Positions 1 through 10,209 of a stretch of DNA of 64,000 nt are shown piece after piece (position 1 is the first letter of the stretch; each line of letters starts with the position of its first letter). The stretch covers positions 434,001 to 498,000 of the forward strand of contig NZ_FNCE01000002.1 in assembly GCF_900100655.1 (NCBI RefSeq), given 5' to 3'. This DNA is from Limimonas halophila (GTDB lineage Bacteria > Pseudomonadota > Alphaproteobacteria > Kiloniellales > Rhodovibrionaceae). The notes beneath the pieces are model-generated. The model made no database searches, had not been told where the DNA came from, and saw only the letters and a program-made list of their open reading frames with translations. A program made the position numbers and the translations under genes.

Positions 1-273
1 GGCATCGACCGGCCGGCGCGTCCCCTCGGGGTCGATGACGGCTTCCGGCAGGAGCGCGTCACCGGAGCGCAGCGCGCCGGACAAGGCGCCCGCAAGGCCG
101 AAGCTGACCAGCAGATCGGGCGATTGCGCCAGCAGCTCGGCGGCCACCTCGCTCGTTCGCTGGGGATCGGCGCCGGCGGGGCGCACCGTCAGCTCGACGC
201 CGCCCCTCTCCGCCGCAGCGCGCAGAACCGCCGCCTCCGACGCCAGCCCGGTGACGGCGGCGATGCGGCTCAC
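1..273 (-). CDS. hpnG: Hopanoid-associated phosphorylase HpnG (5' part only; cut by window edge)
   Basis: The first 91 codons of a reading frame run off the left edge. The protein starts VSRIAAVTGLASEAAVL and continues with a VSFGLAGAL segment, matching the N-terminal nucleoside-phosphorylase fold of HpnG. In the known pathway HpnG removes adenine from adenosylhopane made by HpnH, giving ribosylhopane. The start is a GTG placed 7 nt after the shc stop, with a weak GAGGCA upstream, so it is the last visible gene of the shc operon. Identity rests on this fragment plus position next to shc; the catalytic part is outside the window. Confidence 0.8.
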   Translation of the reverse strand, partial: MSRIAAVTGLASEAAVLRAAAERGGVELTVRPAGADPQRTSEVAAELLAQSPDLLVSFGLAGALSGALRSGDALLPEAVIDPEGTRRPVDA

Positions 274-280
274 GGCTGCC

Positions 281-2275
281 TCACACGCCAGTTCCGAGCG
301 CGCGCGTGTTGCTGCGCATGAGCGTGCGGTAGCGCGCCAGCGCCCACAGCGGGAAGTAGGCGCTGTAGCCGTGGTACTTCAGGTAGAAGACGCGCGGGAA
401 GCCGATGCCGGTCCAAAGCACCTCCTCCCAGTTCGGCCCCTGCATGGGCTGGCGCAGCAGGAAGCGCACGCCCTCGTGGACGGCTTCGCTCTCCACCTCC
501 CCGGCGGCCATGAGGCCGAGCAGGGCCCACGCGGTCTGCGAGGGGGTGCTGTCCTTGGACTCGCCGCGGGCCTCGTCCCAGTAGGTGGCGCAGTCCTCGC
601 CCCAGCCGCCGTCGGCGCGCTGCGAGGCCTTGAGGTAGGCGACGCCGTCGCGGATGGCCGGGTGGGAGGGCTCCAGCCCGGCGGCGGTGAGCGCGCTCAG
701 CGCGGACCAGGTGCCGTAGACGTAGTTGACGCCCCAGCGCCCGTACCAGGAGCCGTCCTTTTCCTGCTCGTTGAGCAGGTACTGAATCGCCGCATCGACG
801 GACGGGTGCCCGCGCTCGTGGCCGAGTTGCACCAGCATCCCCAGGCAGCGCGCGGAGACGTCGGCGGTCGGCGGGTCCAGCAGCGCGCCGTGGTCCGAGA
901 ACGGGATGTGGTTGAGGTAGTGGTAGGTGTTGTCGACGTCGAAGGCGCCCCAGCCGCCGTTGCTGCTCTGCATGCCCTCGATCCAGGTGGTTGCGCGCCG
1001 GATGGGCTCGGCGTAGGCGTCCGGGTCCACGCGGTCGAGCAGCATGCCCACGACGGCCGTGTCGTCCACGTCCGGATAGTAGTCGTTGCGGTACTGGAAC
1101 GCCCAGCCGGAGGGCTCAAGGTCCGGCTTGCGCACGGCCCAGTCGCCCTTCACGTGGGTGATCTCGCGCTCGGCCAGCCAGTCGCAGGCCGCCTTCGCCG
1201 CCTCGTGCGCGCCGGGCTCGTTCGCCTCCATCATGGCGTGGGCGGTGAGCGCGGTGTCCCAGACCGGCGAGAGGCAGGGCTGGCAGTACATCTCCTCGCC
1301 GCGGTCGAGCAGCAGCTTTTCGATGCTCTGGCGCGCGGTGACGCGGTCCGGATGATCCTCCGGATAGCCGAGAGCCGAGAACGCCATGACCGCGTTCGCC
1401 ATGGCCGGGAAGATCGCGCCCAGGCCGTCCTCGCCGTTCAGGCGCGGGCGGATGAAGTCGACGGCGCGCTGCTCGGCCTTGCGCCGGATGGGGCGCGGCA
1501 TGGCGCGGTCGATGACCTTCACCAGCTTGTCGGCGGCGACGAAGATGTCCCCGATCGTGCTGCCCGTGGGGTTGTCGATGTAGTCGGTTTCCTGCTCCGG
1601 CGGCGTGGTGAAGAGCTCGCGGATATGCACGCCGCGCGGGTTCGCCGCCAGCGGCTTGCGCGCCATCAGGATCGCCAGCGGCATGATCACCGTGCGCGAC
1701 CAGTAGGACACCTTGTCGATGTGGAAGGGGAACCAGCGCGGCAGCAGCGCGATCTCCGCCGGCATCGTGGGCACGCCCCGCCACGGCACCTGCCCGAACA
1801 ACGCCAGCGTGATGCGCGTGAAGTTGTTCGCCTTGGCCGCGCCGCCCAGCGCCAGGACGTGCGCGCGCGCCCGGCGCATGTGGGGTGCCTCGGGATCGTC
1901 ACCGATGATCTTGAGGGCGTAATACGCCTTCACCGTCGCCGAGAGGTCGGTGAAGCCCGCCTGGAACAGCGGCCAGCCGCCGTCCGACTTCTGGATGCGG
2001 CGCAGGTAGCGGCCGATCTTGGCCTCGGTCTCGCCGTCGTCCTCCTCGCCCAGGAAGTGGCGCAGCAGGATGTATTCCGAGGGGATCGTGGCGTCGGCCT
2101 CGAACTCCCAGATCCAGTGGCCGTCGGCCTTCTGGCGCTCGCGCAGGGCCTGCGCGGCGCGCTCGATCCGCGAGTCCACCTCGCTCAGCAGGTCCCCCGC
2201 CGCGCCGGCTGCGTGCGCGTGCGCGGACGCCTCGCGGACGGTCGCTGTAGCGTGGTCGGCTCGCTGTGTGTCCAT
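281..2275 (-). CDS. shc: Squalene-hopene cyclase
   Basis: This 664-aa protein cyclises squalene to hopene/diplopterol, the committed step of hopanoid synthesis, as a monotopic membrane enzyme. The catalytic acid motif DVDDTA lies at residues 402-407. Several QW-type repeats are visible (KADGHWIWEFE near residue 55, KSDGGWPLFQ near 100, SSNGGWGAFD near 440, KDGSWYGRWGVNYVYGTW near 525, RADGGWGEDC near 575). Length matches the bacterial family (about 630-680 aa). It sits between hpnB (134 nt upstream) and hpnG (7 nt downstream). The ATG start at 2275 gives an ordinary N-terminus with no signal peptide. No anomalies seen. Confidence 0.97.
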   Translation of the reverse strand: MDTQRADHATATVREASAHAHAAGAAGDLLSEVDSRIERAAQALRERQKADGHWIWEFEADATIPSEYILLRHFLGEEDDGETEAKIGRYLRRIQKSDGGWPLFQAGFTDLSATVKAYYALKIIGDDPEAPHMRRARAHVLALGGAAKANNFTRITLALFGQVPWRGVPTMPAEIALLPRWFPFHIDKVSYWSRTVIMPLAILMARKPLAANPRGVHIRELFTTPPEQETDYIDNPTGSTIGDIFVAADKLVKVIDRAMPRPIRRKAEQRAVDFIRPRLNGEDGLGAIFPAMANAVMAFSALGYPEDHPDRVTARQSIEKLLLDRGEEMYCQPCLSPVWDTALTAHAMMEANEPGAHEAAKAACDWLAEREITHVKGDWAVRKPDLEPSGWAFQYRNDYYPDVDDTAVVGMLLDRVDPDAYAEPIRRATTWIEGMQSSNGGWGAFDVDNTYHYLNHIPFSDHGALLDPPTADVSARCLGMLVQLGHERGHPSVDAAIQYLLNEQEKDGSWYGRWGVNYVYGTWSALSALTAAGLEPSHPAIRDGVAYLKASQRADGGWGEDCATYWDEARGESKDSTPSQTAWALLGLMAAGEVESEAVHEGVRFLLRQPMQGPNWEEVLWTGIGFPRVFYLKYHGYSAYFPLWALARYRTLMRSNTRALGTGV

Positions 2276-2409
2276 GAAGGCTCGTCTCCGTCGTGTGGGG
2301 ACCGGGTCGTCGCGATCCGGGGAATGGCGGCACCACGCCGTGAACGCGCGGCCGCGAGAACGTGGGGAACGTTAAGAAAAGCTTGCAGCACCCACAAGAG
2401 CCGGGATCG

Positions 2410-3624
2410 TCAGGAGTAGTCCGACGGACCGGTCTCGCGGCCTTGTGATGCGCGCGTGTTGGCCGCCTGCGCCCGGCCCTTCCACAGGCCGCCACGTCCA
2501 AGATGGTAGCGGCGGGCGGAATCCAGGGTCATGAGCGTATAGGCCGCCGCCGCCACGGGCAGCAGCGGCGCAAGCGCCGGGGAGCGGCCGTCGTGCCGCA
2601 GCGTCGGCGCAAAGGCCACGGCTGACGCCAGCCAGGCCGCCAATCCCAGTGCACCGGCCGCGGGGTTCGCGTGCCACGGCCACGTCAGCGCAGCGAGCGG
2701 CGGCGCGACGTAGAGCGTCAGCATGCCGGTCACCGTGCCCGCGAGCAGCAACGGATTGTTGCGCAGCTGCGCGTAGGCCGTGCGCGCGACCATGTGCCAC
2801 ACCTCGCCGAGCGCGGTGTAGGGGCGCAGGCTGTGCGATCGGTCCGCCATGCCGAGCCAGATGCGCCCGCTGCCGGCGCGCTTGATGGCCCTCGCAAGGG
2901 CGCAGTCGTCGATCAGGGCGTCGTGGATGGCGTCGAAGCCGCCCGCCGCCGCCAGCACCCGCCGGCGCAGCAACACGCAGCCGCCCGCCGCGGCGGCCGT
3001 GCGCGCCTTGGGATCGTTGGCCCAGGCGAAGGGGTAGAGCTTGCGGAAGAAGAAGATGAACGCCGGGATCGCCAGCTTCGCCCACGGGCCGTCCGCGGAC
3101 AGCCGCACCATGAGCGAGACGAGATCGCGCCGGTCCGCATCGGCCTTCGTCACCAGCCGCGCCAGGGTGTCGTGGACGTGCGTGATGTCGGCGTCGGTGA
3201 GCCAGAGGTAATCGGGCCGCCAGCCGGTCTCGTCGAGCGCGCCCCAGCCCTGCTCCAGCGCCCACAGCTTGCCCGTCCAGCCCGGCGGCGGCGTGGTGCC
3301 GCCGATCACGGCAAGTCGGCCCGCGGCCCCTGCCCGCTCGGCGCCCAGGCGCGCCTGCGCCGCCGTGCCGTCGTCGCTCTGGTCGTCGACGACGATCGCG
3401 TGCAGCTCGCCCGCGTAGGCTTGGCCGAGCACGCTCTCCACGGTCGCCGCGATCGTCGCCCCCTCGTTGCGGGCAGGGATGAGCACGGCCACGCCCGGCC
3501 ACGTCCGCCGTTCCGCCGGCTCGGGCAGCCATTCGCGCAGGCGCCAGAAGCCGCCCCGGTCCAGCAGCAGCACCGCCCACGCCAGCGCGGCCACGGCCAC
3601 GAGGGCCACCCCGAACAGCTGCAT
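2410..3624 (-). CDS. hpnB: Hopanoid-associated glycosyltransferase HpnB (GT2 family)
   Basis: A 404-aa membrane-anchored family 2 glycosyltransferase. An N-terminal hydrophobic segment (residues 1-22) is followed by the GT-A core: VAVLIPARNEG near 46-55, VVDDQSDDGT near 78-87, and the metal-binding LTDADI near 147. C-terminal hydrophobic segments follow near residues 290-370. HpnB is known from hopanoid clusters, where it is thought to add or modify the sugar head group; the exact acceptor is not shown by sequence. It begins 12 nt after the hpnN stop, so the two are one transcription unit that continues to shc. Confidence 0.9.
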   Translation of the reverse strand: MQLFGVALVAVAALAWAVLLLDRGGFWRLREWLPEPAERRTWPGVAVLIPARNEGATIAATVESVLGQAYAGELHAIVVDDQSDDGTAAQARLGAERAGAAGRLAVIGGTTPPPGWTGKLWALEQGWGALDETGWRPDYLWLTDADITHVHDTLARLVTKADADRRDLVSLMVRLSADGPWAKLAIPAFIFFFRKLYPFAWANDPKARTAAAAGGCVLLRRRVLAAAGGFDAIHDALIDDCALARAIKRAGSGRIWLGMADRSHSLRPYTALGEVWHMVARTAYAQLRNNPLLLAGTVTGMLTLYVAPPLAALTWPWHANPAAGALGLAAWLASAVAFAPTLRHDGRSPALAPLLPVAAAAYTLMTLDSARRYHLGRGGLWKGRAQAANTRASQGRETGPSDYS

Positions 3625-3636
3625 GCCGTCCTCCGG

Positions 3637-6252
3637 TCAGTCCTTGCGCGCCGCCCGCACGCCGGTTCCCCGGGCGTGATACGGCGCGACCGCCGCGATC
3701 AGGCACGGCAGCACGACCAGGACGGAGATCAGAATGAAGGTGATCGCCAGGGTCAAAAGCGCGCCCATGCTGCTCATGCCCTTGTGGTCGGAGAGGACGA
3801 GCGTGCCGAAGGACGCCAGCGTGGTGAGCACGCTCAGCAGCACGGCGCGCGGCGTTGAGGTGGCGAACACCTGGTCGATCGCCGCGACCTGCCGCGCGCG
3901 CAGGACGAGGTGGATGCCGCTGCTCACCCCAAGCCCGAGCAGCAGCGGCAGCACGATCACGTTGGCGAAGTTCAGCGCGATGCCGGCCAGCACGGCCGTC
4001 CCCAGCGTCAGCACCGATGCCAGCGCCAGCGGGGCGAGCGCCAGCAGGACGTCCGGCAGGTGGCGCAGTGTCACGGCCAGCAACAGCACGATGGCGATCA
4101 CCGCGTAGGTCGTCGCCTGCCGGAACGCCGCCACCACGGCGTTCGAGGCCTCGTGGATGATGACGGGGGCGCCCGTGGCGCGCGGGTCCACATCGAGGGC
4201 GCGTTGCGCGAACGCGCGCAGCGCCGCGTTGTCTTCGAGCGCGGTGGCGGGTTGCACCTGCACGCGGGCCTGGCCATCCGCACTGACCCAGCGTTCGGCC
4301 AGATCGGCCGGAAGATCATCCCGCTCGACACCCTCCACCGAGAGCGCGCCGCGCACGAAGTCCAGGGTACGCGGCAGATAATCGGTCCAGCGCGCGTTCA
4401 GCGCCGCCAGATCCGGCGGATCGCCGAGCCTGTCCAGTTCCGTGAGGACGCGCTGCGCGGCCTCGGCGTTGGCGTCCTCGCCGGCCGCGAGCGTTGCCAG
4501 GGACTCCCGGATCGTGCGGTAGGCGTCGCGGCGCGCGGCCGGCTCCAGGTTTCGCTCGCCCCGCGCCCCGAAGAGGGGGGCGAGGAAGAAGCTGGCTTCC
4601 TCGATGGCGGCGAGCTTGGCGTCCTGGTTCTCGGGCACGTAGCTGGCGAGCGTGCGCACCCGGCCGAAACCCTCGGCCGTGCGGAAGCGCTCGGCCACCC
4701 GCTGCGCCGCGTCCGGGCTCTCGGCCAGGACGTTGACGACGTAGGGCGTCGTGTCCGGGTCGCCGGCGATCTCGTTGAAAACCTGGATGGAGGACGCGTC
4801 GGGATCGCGCAGGTTCATTGGATTGAAGTCGAAGGTGGTGCGCGACGCCAGCACCAGGCCGACGACGCCGACGATCAGCGCGCCGAGCAGCACCTTGCGG
4901 CCGTGGTTCGCGACCAGCCGCCGTTCCTTCGCCACGACGTGCGGCGGCTCGCCGAAGCCGCGGCGCGGGCGCCATACCGCCAGCAGCGCGGGCAGCACCG
5001 TCAGGCTGGCGCCCACGGCCACGAACATCCCGATCCCGGCGATGAGCCCCAGTTCCGCCAAGCCGCGATACGCCGTCGGCAGAAAGGAGAAGAAGCCGAG
5101 CGCCGCGCACACCGCGCTCAAAAGCAGCGCGCAGCCCACGCCGCGCCCCGTGGCGGCGATCGTGGCGGCCGTCCCGTTGCGCCGCTCCTCCCGGTAGCGC
5201 AGGGCGAAGTGGATGCAGAAGTCGATCCCCAGGCCGAGGAAGAGCACCGCGAAGGCGACGGAGATCAGGTTCAGCTCGCCCACGACCACGGCCGCGATCC
5301 CGGCTGTCCAGATCAGCCCGAGGACGAGCGTGATCAGGCTGCACGTCACCAGCCGGGGCGCGCGCAGGCCGATGAGAAGGATCGCGGCGACCGCGACGAG
5401 CGACAGCAGGGCTGCGCGCACGCCGCTGGACTCCACCGTGATCAGTTCCTGGTGCTCGATCACGGCCTCGCCGGTCAGGCGCACGCGACCGGCGCCGCCC
5501 TCGTTGACGCCGGCCTGGGCGGCCCGCGCCGCGGCGATGGCCTCGCTGGCGGGCTTGAGGCGGTCGTAGTCCAGCTCGGGCTGGACGATCACGAACTGCT
5601 GGGTGCGCGCCAGCTGCTCGCCGTCCGCCGGCGCGAAGAGCGCCTGCCACGACAGCTTGCGCGGGCGGCCCTCGGCCATGGCCTCGGTGCTCACGGCCAT
5701 TTCCGAGAGCAGCGCGCTCAGCGCGTCCGGCGGCAACTCCTCCCGCCGCTCGGCGGCGAGGCGCAGCATGTCCGCCAAGCCGGCCATGTTCGGTTGCTCG
5801 GCGAGTGCGGCCAGCACGGGCTCCGCCGACGCCAGGCGGTCGAGCACGCGTCCAAGCTTGTCCTGCTTGAGAAAGAGGAAAGCGTTTTGGCGCAGGAAGC
5901 TGCCGGCCGGCTGGTAGACCTGCTGCACGCTCTCGGCCCCGCGCATGCGGTCGGCGAAACGTTCGGCGGCGATGTCGGCGGCCTCGGGCGTGGGGCCGTC
6001 CACCACGGCGAGGATGGCGTTGTTGAGCCCCGGGAAGGCGTCGTTGAAGGCCTTGGCGTGCTGGCGGAAGGGCTCCTCGGGCGAGATCATGTCCACGGTG
6101 TCGGTGGAAATGCCGAGGTTGCGCTGCACGCCGACCACAGCGGCCAGCGTCAGCACCACCGCCACGGCCAGCACGCCGTAGCGCCAGCGCTGCACCCACG
6201 CGGCCCAGGCGCCCAGCCACGCCGGGCACGTGCGCATCATCCAGTCGGTCAT
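3637..6252 (-). CDS. hpnN: Hopanoid-associated RND transporter HpnN
   Basis: An 871-aa MMPL/RND-type membrane protein. An N-terminal membrane segment (around residues 24-43) is followed by a large periplasmic domain, a cluster of five or six helices near residues 270-430, a second periplasmic domain and a second helix cluster near residues 730-860: the usual 12-helix duplicated RND layout. HpnN shuttles hopanoids from the inner to the outer membrane. It is the first gene of the hpnN-hpnB-shc-hpnG unit and is divergent from hpnM; the 122-nt gap between them (6253-6374) must carry both promoters, but I see no clear hexamers there. Confidence 0.93.
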   Translation of the reverse strand: MTDWMMRTCPAWLGAWAAWVQRWRYGVLAVAVVLTLAAVVGVQRNLGISTDTVDMISPEEPFRQHAKAFNDAFPGLNNAILAVVDGPTPEAADIAAERFADRMRGAESVQQVYQPAGSFLRQNAFLFLKQDKLGRVLDRLASAEPVLAALAEQPNMAGLADMLRLAAERREELPPDALSALLSEMAVSTEAMAEGRPRKLSWQALFAPADGEQLARTQQFVIVQPELDYDRLKPASEAIAAARAAQAGVNEGGAGRVRLTGEAVIEHQELITVESSGVRAALLSLVAVAAILLIGLRAPRLVTCSLITLVLGLIWTAGIAAVVVGELNLISVAFAVLFLGLGIDFCIHFALRYREERRNGTAATIAATGRGVGCALLLSAVCAALGFFSFLPTAYRGLAELGLIAGIGMFVAVGASLTVLPALLAVWRPRRGFGEPPHVVAKERRLVANHGRKVLLGALIVGVVGLVLASRTTFDFNPMNLRDPDASSIQVFNEIAGDPDTTPYVVNVLAESPDAAQRVAERFRTAEGFGRVRTLASYVPENQDAKLAAIEEASFFLAPLFGARGERNLEPAARRDAYRTIRESLATLAAGEDANAEAAQRVLTELDRLGDPPDLAALNARWTDYLPRTLDFVRGALSVEGVERDDLPADLAERWVSADGQARVQVQPATALEDNAALRAFAQRALDVDPRATGAPVIIHEASNAVVAAFRQATTYAVIAIVLLLAVTLRHLPDVLLALAPLALASVLTLGTAVLAGIALNFANVIVLPLLLGLGVSSGIHLVLRARQVAAIDQVFATSTPRAVLLSVLTTLASFGTLVLSDHKGMSSMGALLTLAITFILISVLVVLPCLIAAVAPYHARGTGVRAARKD

Positions 6253-6374
6253 GTCCTCACCTGTTCACCGCATCTTGTGCGCACGCGCCGCGTCACCGAT
6301 GTTACGACTACCGTGTTCGGCGGGGTCGCGCGCGGCCCCGGCCCATCCTGAGTCGTGTCCAGAGGAGAGCGCCC

Positions 6375-7013
6375 ATGCGCCGCCGCGCTGTGCTCGCGAT
6401 CATTGCCGCCGCGTTCCTTGCCGTGACCGCGCCCACGGCGCCGCGCGCCGCGGCGGATGTGCCGGACGCCGCCACCGCGCCCATCCGGACGTTGACCGAC
6501 ACCCTTCTGGAAACGATGCAGAAAGCCGGGAGCCTCGGGTTCCAGGGCCGCTACGACAAGCTCTCGCCTGTGCTGCAGGAGGCCTTCAACTTCACCTTCA
6601 TGACGCGCCTGGCGGTGGGCTCGCACTGGAAGACGTTCAACGAGCAACAGCGCGACACCCTCGTCGACCATTTCGCGCGCATGAGCGTGGCAACCTTCGC
6701 CGCACGCTTCGACGGCTACAACGGGGAAAGCTTCGAGGTGCTCGATCCCCGCCCCGGCCCGCGCGACAGCATCCTGGTGCCAACGCAGCTGACCAAGGCG
6801 AACGGCGACACGGTGACGATCGAGTATCTCACGCGGCAAGGCGATTCGGGCTGGCAGGCCGTGGACATCTATCTGGACGGGAAGTACTCCGAGATGGCGA
6901 CCAAGCGCTCGGAGTACACCAGCGTGCTGGAGCGCAAGGGCTTCCAGGCGCTGCTGGACCGCATCGAAAGCCGCATCGCCGAGATGCGCAGCGACGGCGA
7001 GGGCTCGGGATAA
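6375..7013 (+). CDS. hpnM: Hopanoid-associated MlaC/Ttg2D-family periplasmic protein HpnM
   Basis: A 212-aa protein with a clear Sec signal peptide (MRRR followed by a hydrophobic stretch and cleavage near PRAAA, residues 1-27). The remainder is an MlaC-like domain (SPVLQEAFNFTFMTRLAVG near 72-90), a fold that carries a lipid between membranes. HpnM is the MlaC relative found in hopanoid clusters and is thought to work with HpnN. GGAGAG lies 7 nt before the ATG. It is divergent from hpnN and converges with dxs (13 nt between stops). Confidence 0.88.
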   Translation: MRRRAVLAIIAAAFLAVTAPTAPRAAADVPDAATAPIRTLTDTLLETMQKAGSLGFQGRYDKLSPVLQEAFNFTFMTRLAVGSHWKTFNEQQRDTLVDHFARMSVATFAARFDGYNGESFEVLDPRPGPRDSILVPTQLTKANGDTVTIEYLTRQGDSGWQAVDIYLDGKYSEMATKRSEYTSVLERKGFQALLDRIESRIAEMRSDGEGSG

Positions 7014-7026
7014 CGGCCCTCAGCGG

Positions 7027-8961
7027 TCACGCGCTGACGGAGCGCAGCAGCGCGGCGTCGGCGTCGCTATAGCCGAGGGCCTGAAGGGCCTGCGCGGCGA
7101 CGTGGTGCGCATTCAGCCCCGCTTCCTCGTACTGCTCGTACGGCTTGCCGTGGTCGATGAACGCGTCCGGCAGCGTCATCGGCCGCACCGCAAGGCCGCG
7201 ATCCAGCATGCCGGCACGCGCCAGGTGCGTGAGGACGTGCGCCGAAAAGCCGCCGACCGCCCCTTCTTCGACCGTGACGAGGACGTCGTGCTGGCGCGCC
7301 AAGCGCTCCACCAGTTCGGTGTCGAGCGGCTTGCAGAAACGTGCGTCCGCCACCGTGGTCGACAGGCCGCGCGCTTCCAGGGAATCGGCTGCCGAGAGCG
7401 CTTCGTACAGCCGTGTCCCGTACGACAGGATCGCGACTGTGCTGCCCTCGCGCAGCACGCGGCCCTTCCCGATCGCCAGCGGCTCGCCGCGTGACGGCAT
7501 CTCTACCCCGAAGCCCTCGCCGCGCGGATACCGCAGCGCGCTGGGCCGGTCGTCGATGCTCGCGGCCGTCGCCACCATGTGCTTCAACTCCGCCTCGTCG
7601 GCGGCGGCCATGAGCACGAAGCCCGGCAGCGTGCCCAGGTAGGTGATGTCGTAGGAGCCCTGGTGAGTCACGCCGTCGGCGCCGACCATGCCGGCGCGGT
7701 CGATGGCGAAGCGCACCGGAAGCTGCTGGATCGCCACGTCGTGGACGATCTGGTCGTACGCACGCTGCAGAAAGGTCGAATAAATCGTTGCAAACGGCCG
7801 ATACCCCGCCGCGGCGAGCCCGCCACAGAAGGTGACGCCGTGCTGCTCGGCGATGCCGACGTCGAAGCCGCGGTCGGGGAAACGCTCGGTGAACTTGTCG
7901 ACGCCCGTGCCGCCGGGCATGGCGGCGGTGACGGCGACGACGCGTTCGTCGTCCTCGGCTTCCTGGATCAGGCTCTCGGCGTAGACCTTGGTGAACTGGG
8001 GCGCCTGGGGCGTGGGCTTGCTCTGCTTGCCCGTGACGACGTCGAACTTGGCGACGCCGTGGTACTTGTCCGCCGAGCCCTCGGCGGGCGCGTAGCCCTT
8101 GCCCTTCTGCGTCACGCAGTGGACCAGGATGGGACCGCCGCCCTCGGCGTCGCGCACGTTGCGCAGCACCGGCAGCAGGTGGTCAAGGTTGTGCCCGTCG
8201 ATGGGGCCGACGTAGTAGAAGCCCATCTCCTCGAACAGCGTGCCGCCCGTCAGCAGCCCGCGGGCGTACTCCTCCGCCCGGCGCGCGGCCGTGGAGAAGG
8301 CGCGCGGGAACTGATCCGCCAGCTCGCGCGCGGCGTTGCGCATCGTGCGGTAGGAGCGCGAGGAGATCGTGCGCGAAAGATAGGCGCTCATCGCACCCAC
8401 CGGCGGGGCGATGGACATGTCGTTGTCGTTGAGGATGACGATCAGGCGCGAGTTCATGGCGCCGGCGTTGTTCATGGCCTCGTAGGCCATGCCGGCGGAC
8501 ATCGCGCCGTCACCGATGACGCAGACGACGTTCTCGTCCCCGCCGCGCAGGTCGCGTGCCACGGCGAACCCGAGGCCGGCGGAGATCGATGTGGAGGAGT
8601 GCGCCGCCCCGAAGGGGTCGTAGTCGCTTTCCTTGCGGCTGGTGAAGCCGGACAACCCGCCGCCCTGGCGCAGCGTGCGGATGCGGTCGCGCCGCTCGGT
8701 CAGCACCTTGTGCGGATAGCACTGGTGACTGACATCCCAGATCAAACGGTCCTTGGGCGTGTTGAAGAGGTAGTGGATCGCAACCGTCAGCTCGACCACG
8801 CCGAGCCCGGCGCCCAGATGCCCCCCGGTGTGCGAGACCGCGTCGATCACCTCCTGGCGGAGTTCGTCGGCCAACTGACGCAGGTCGTCGTCGGCCAGCC
8901 CGCGCAGATCCTCGGGATCGTGGACGCGGTCGAGCAACGGGGTCGTGCTCGTGGATGCCAT
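7027..8961 (-). CDS. dxs: 1-deoxy-D-xylulose-5-phosphate synthase
   Basis: A 644-aa thiamine-diphosphate enzyme that condenses pyruvate and glyceraldehyde-3-phosphate to DXP, the first step of the MEP isoprenoid pathway. The ThDP motif [18 protein letters not shown] starts at residue 150, and [12 protein letters not shown] and the transketolase-type C-terminal half ([10 protein letters not shown]) follow. I chose the ATG at 8961 because GAGAGGGAG lies about 8 nt upstream; an in-frame GTG at 8982 would overlap that ribosome site. It is 84 nt downstream of hpnH on the same strand, so isoprenoid precursor supply is placed inside the hopanoid island. Confidence 0.96.
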   Translation of the reverse strand: MASTSTTPLLDRVHDPEDLRGLADDDLRQLADELRQEVIDAVSHTGGHLGAGLGVVELTVAIHYLFNTPKDRLIWDVSHQCYPHKVLTERRDRIRTLRQGGGLSGFTSRKESDYDPFGAAHSSTSISAGLGFAVARDLRGGDENVVCVIGDGAMSAGMAYEAMNNAGAMNSRLIVILNDNDMSIAPPVGAMSAYLSRTISSRSYRTMRNAARELADQFPRAFSTAARRAEEYARGLLTGGTLFEEMGFYYVGPIDGHNLDHLLPVLRNVRDAEGGGPILVHCVTQKGKGYAPAEGSADKYHGVAKFDVVTGKQSKPTPQAPQFTKVYAESLIQEAEDDERVVAVTAAMPGGTGVDKFTERFPDRGFDVGIAEQHGVTFCGGLAAAGYRPFATIYSTFLQRAYDQIVHDVAIQQLPVRFAIDRAGMVGADGVTHQGSYDITYLGTLPGFVLMAAADEAELKHMVATAASIDDRPSALRYPRGEGFGVEMPSRGEPLAIGKGRVLREGSTVAILSYGTRLYEALSAADSLEARGLSTTVADARFCKPLDTELVERLARQHDVLVTVEEGAVGGFSAHVLTHLARAGMLDRGLAVRPMTLPDAFIDHGKPYEQYEEAGLNAHHVAAQALQALGYSDADAALLRSVSA

Positions 8962-9045
8962 GCGGCGGCTCCCTCTCGACACAACGGCCGGCGGCTCACA
9001 ACAGGGCGGCGGACGCCCCGCGGACGCCGCCGCCGTGCGGGGCGG

Positions 9046-10209
9046 TTAGCCGGCCTCCTGAGCGGGCTCGCGCTCCTGGGTCCGGCCGGCGTCGCGGCTC
9101 TTGTCGGGGGCAGGCACCCCCTCGCTCTCGATCAGATCGATGAGATGATCCTCCGCCGGCCGAGCCTGATCCAACGGGATCTCGGGCGCCATGGGCCCTT
9201 CGGTCTTTACGCCGCGCAGGCGCACCCACAGCGCCTTCAGCGGGTTGCGCACCGCGTCCTCGACGGCCGTGCCCTCGTAGCCGACGTGGGCCATGCAGTT
9301 GGCGCACTTCTCATAGTTGCCCGTCCCGTACAGGGCCCAGTCCGTTTCCTCCATCAGCTGCTTGAAGGAGTCGGCGTAGCCCTCGTTGAGGAGGTAGCAC
9401 GGCCGCTGCCAGCCGAAAACGTTGCGCGTCGGGTTGCTCCACGGCGTGCAGCGATAGTCCTGGTTGCCGGCCAGAAAGTCCAGGAATAGGCTGGACTGCG
9501 CCAGCTTCCAACCCTTGCCTTTGCCGCGGCGGAAGATGTCCCGGAACAGCGTCTTGGTCCGCGCACGGTTGAGGAAGTTTTCCTGATCCGGCGCCTTCTC
9601 GTAGGCGAAGCCCGGCGAGACGGTCACGCCCTCGATGCCGAGAGTCGAGACGTAGTCCAGGAACTCGGACACGCGCTCGGCCGTCGCGTCGTCGAACAGC
9701 GTCGCGTTGACCGTGCAACGGAAGCCGCGCCGCGTCGCCTCCTGGATGGCCTCGGTGGCCGTCTCGAAGACGCCTTCCTGGTTCACGGCGCGGTCGTGCT
9801 CGTCCTTCAGCCCGTCCAGATGAACCGAGAAGTTCAGATAGGGGCTAGGCTCGAACAGGTGAAGCTTTTTCTTCAAGAGCATGGCGTTGGTGCAGAGGTA
9901 CACGTAGTACTTGCGCTTCACCAGCTCGTTCACGATCGTGTCGATTTCCTTGTGAATCAGCGGCTCGCCGCCCGGGATCGACACCACCGGCGCGCCGCAT
10001 TCCTCAGCCGCCTCGACGCATTCCTTGGCGGACAGGCGCTGCTTGAGAATCTCCTTGGGGTATTGGATCTTGCCGCAGCCCGGGCATTCCAGATTGCACT
10101 GGAACAGCGGCTCCAGCATCAACACCAGCGGGTAGCGCTTCTGGCCCTGCAGCCGCTTCTTCATGATGTACGCGGCCACGCGGGCTTGTTGGCGAAGCGG
10201 GACGGACAC
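9046..10209 (-). CDS. hpnH: Radical SAM adenosylhopane synthase HpnH
   Basis: A 387-aa radical SAM enzyme. The 4Fe-4S cysteines form CNLECPGC (CX3CX2C, residues 38, 42, 45), followed by SIPGGEP (GGE motif, near residue 97). A C-terminal Cys-rich part (CTPWSNPTRN, then CANCMAH) fits the SPASM-like tail of HpnH. It couples a 5'-deoxyadenosyl radical to diploptene, giving adenosylhopane, the C35 precursor; HpnG acts next. It heads the minus-strand hpnH-dxs pair. The last 40 residues are a polar, low-complexity tail. Confidence 0.95.
   Translation of the reverse strand: MSVPLRQQARVAAYIMKKRLQGQKRYPLVLMLEPLFQCNLECPGCGKIQYPKEILKQRLSAKECVEAAEECGAPVVSIPGGEPLIHKEIDTIVNELVKRKYYVYLCTNAMLLKKKLHLFEPSPYLNFSVHLDGLKDEHDRAVNQEGVFETATEAIQEATRRGFRCTVNATLFDDATAERVSEFLDYVSTLGIEGVTVSPGFAYEKAPDQENFLNRARTKTLFRDIFRRGKGKGWKLAQSSLFLDFLAGNQDYRCTPWSNPTRNVFGWQRPCYLLNEGYADSFKQLMEETDWALYGTGNYEKCANCMAHVGYEGTAVEDAVRNPLKALWVRLRGVKTEGPMAPEIPLDQARPAEDHLIDLIESEGVPAPDKSRDAGRTQEREPAQEAG

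Noticed and set aside
35-2419. A 794-codon open frame on the plus strand opposite shc
   Set aside because: It is antisense to shc, which has all family motifs. Its product is rich in Arg/Ala/Gly/Val with no recognisable domain, as expected from the complementary strand in very GC-rich DNA.
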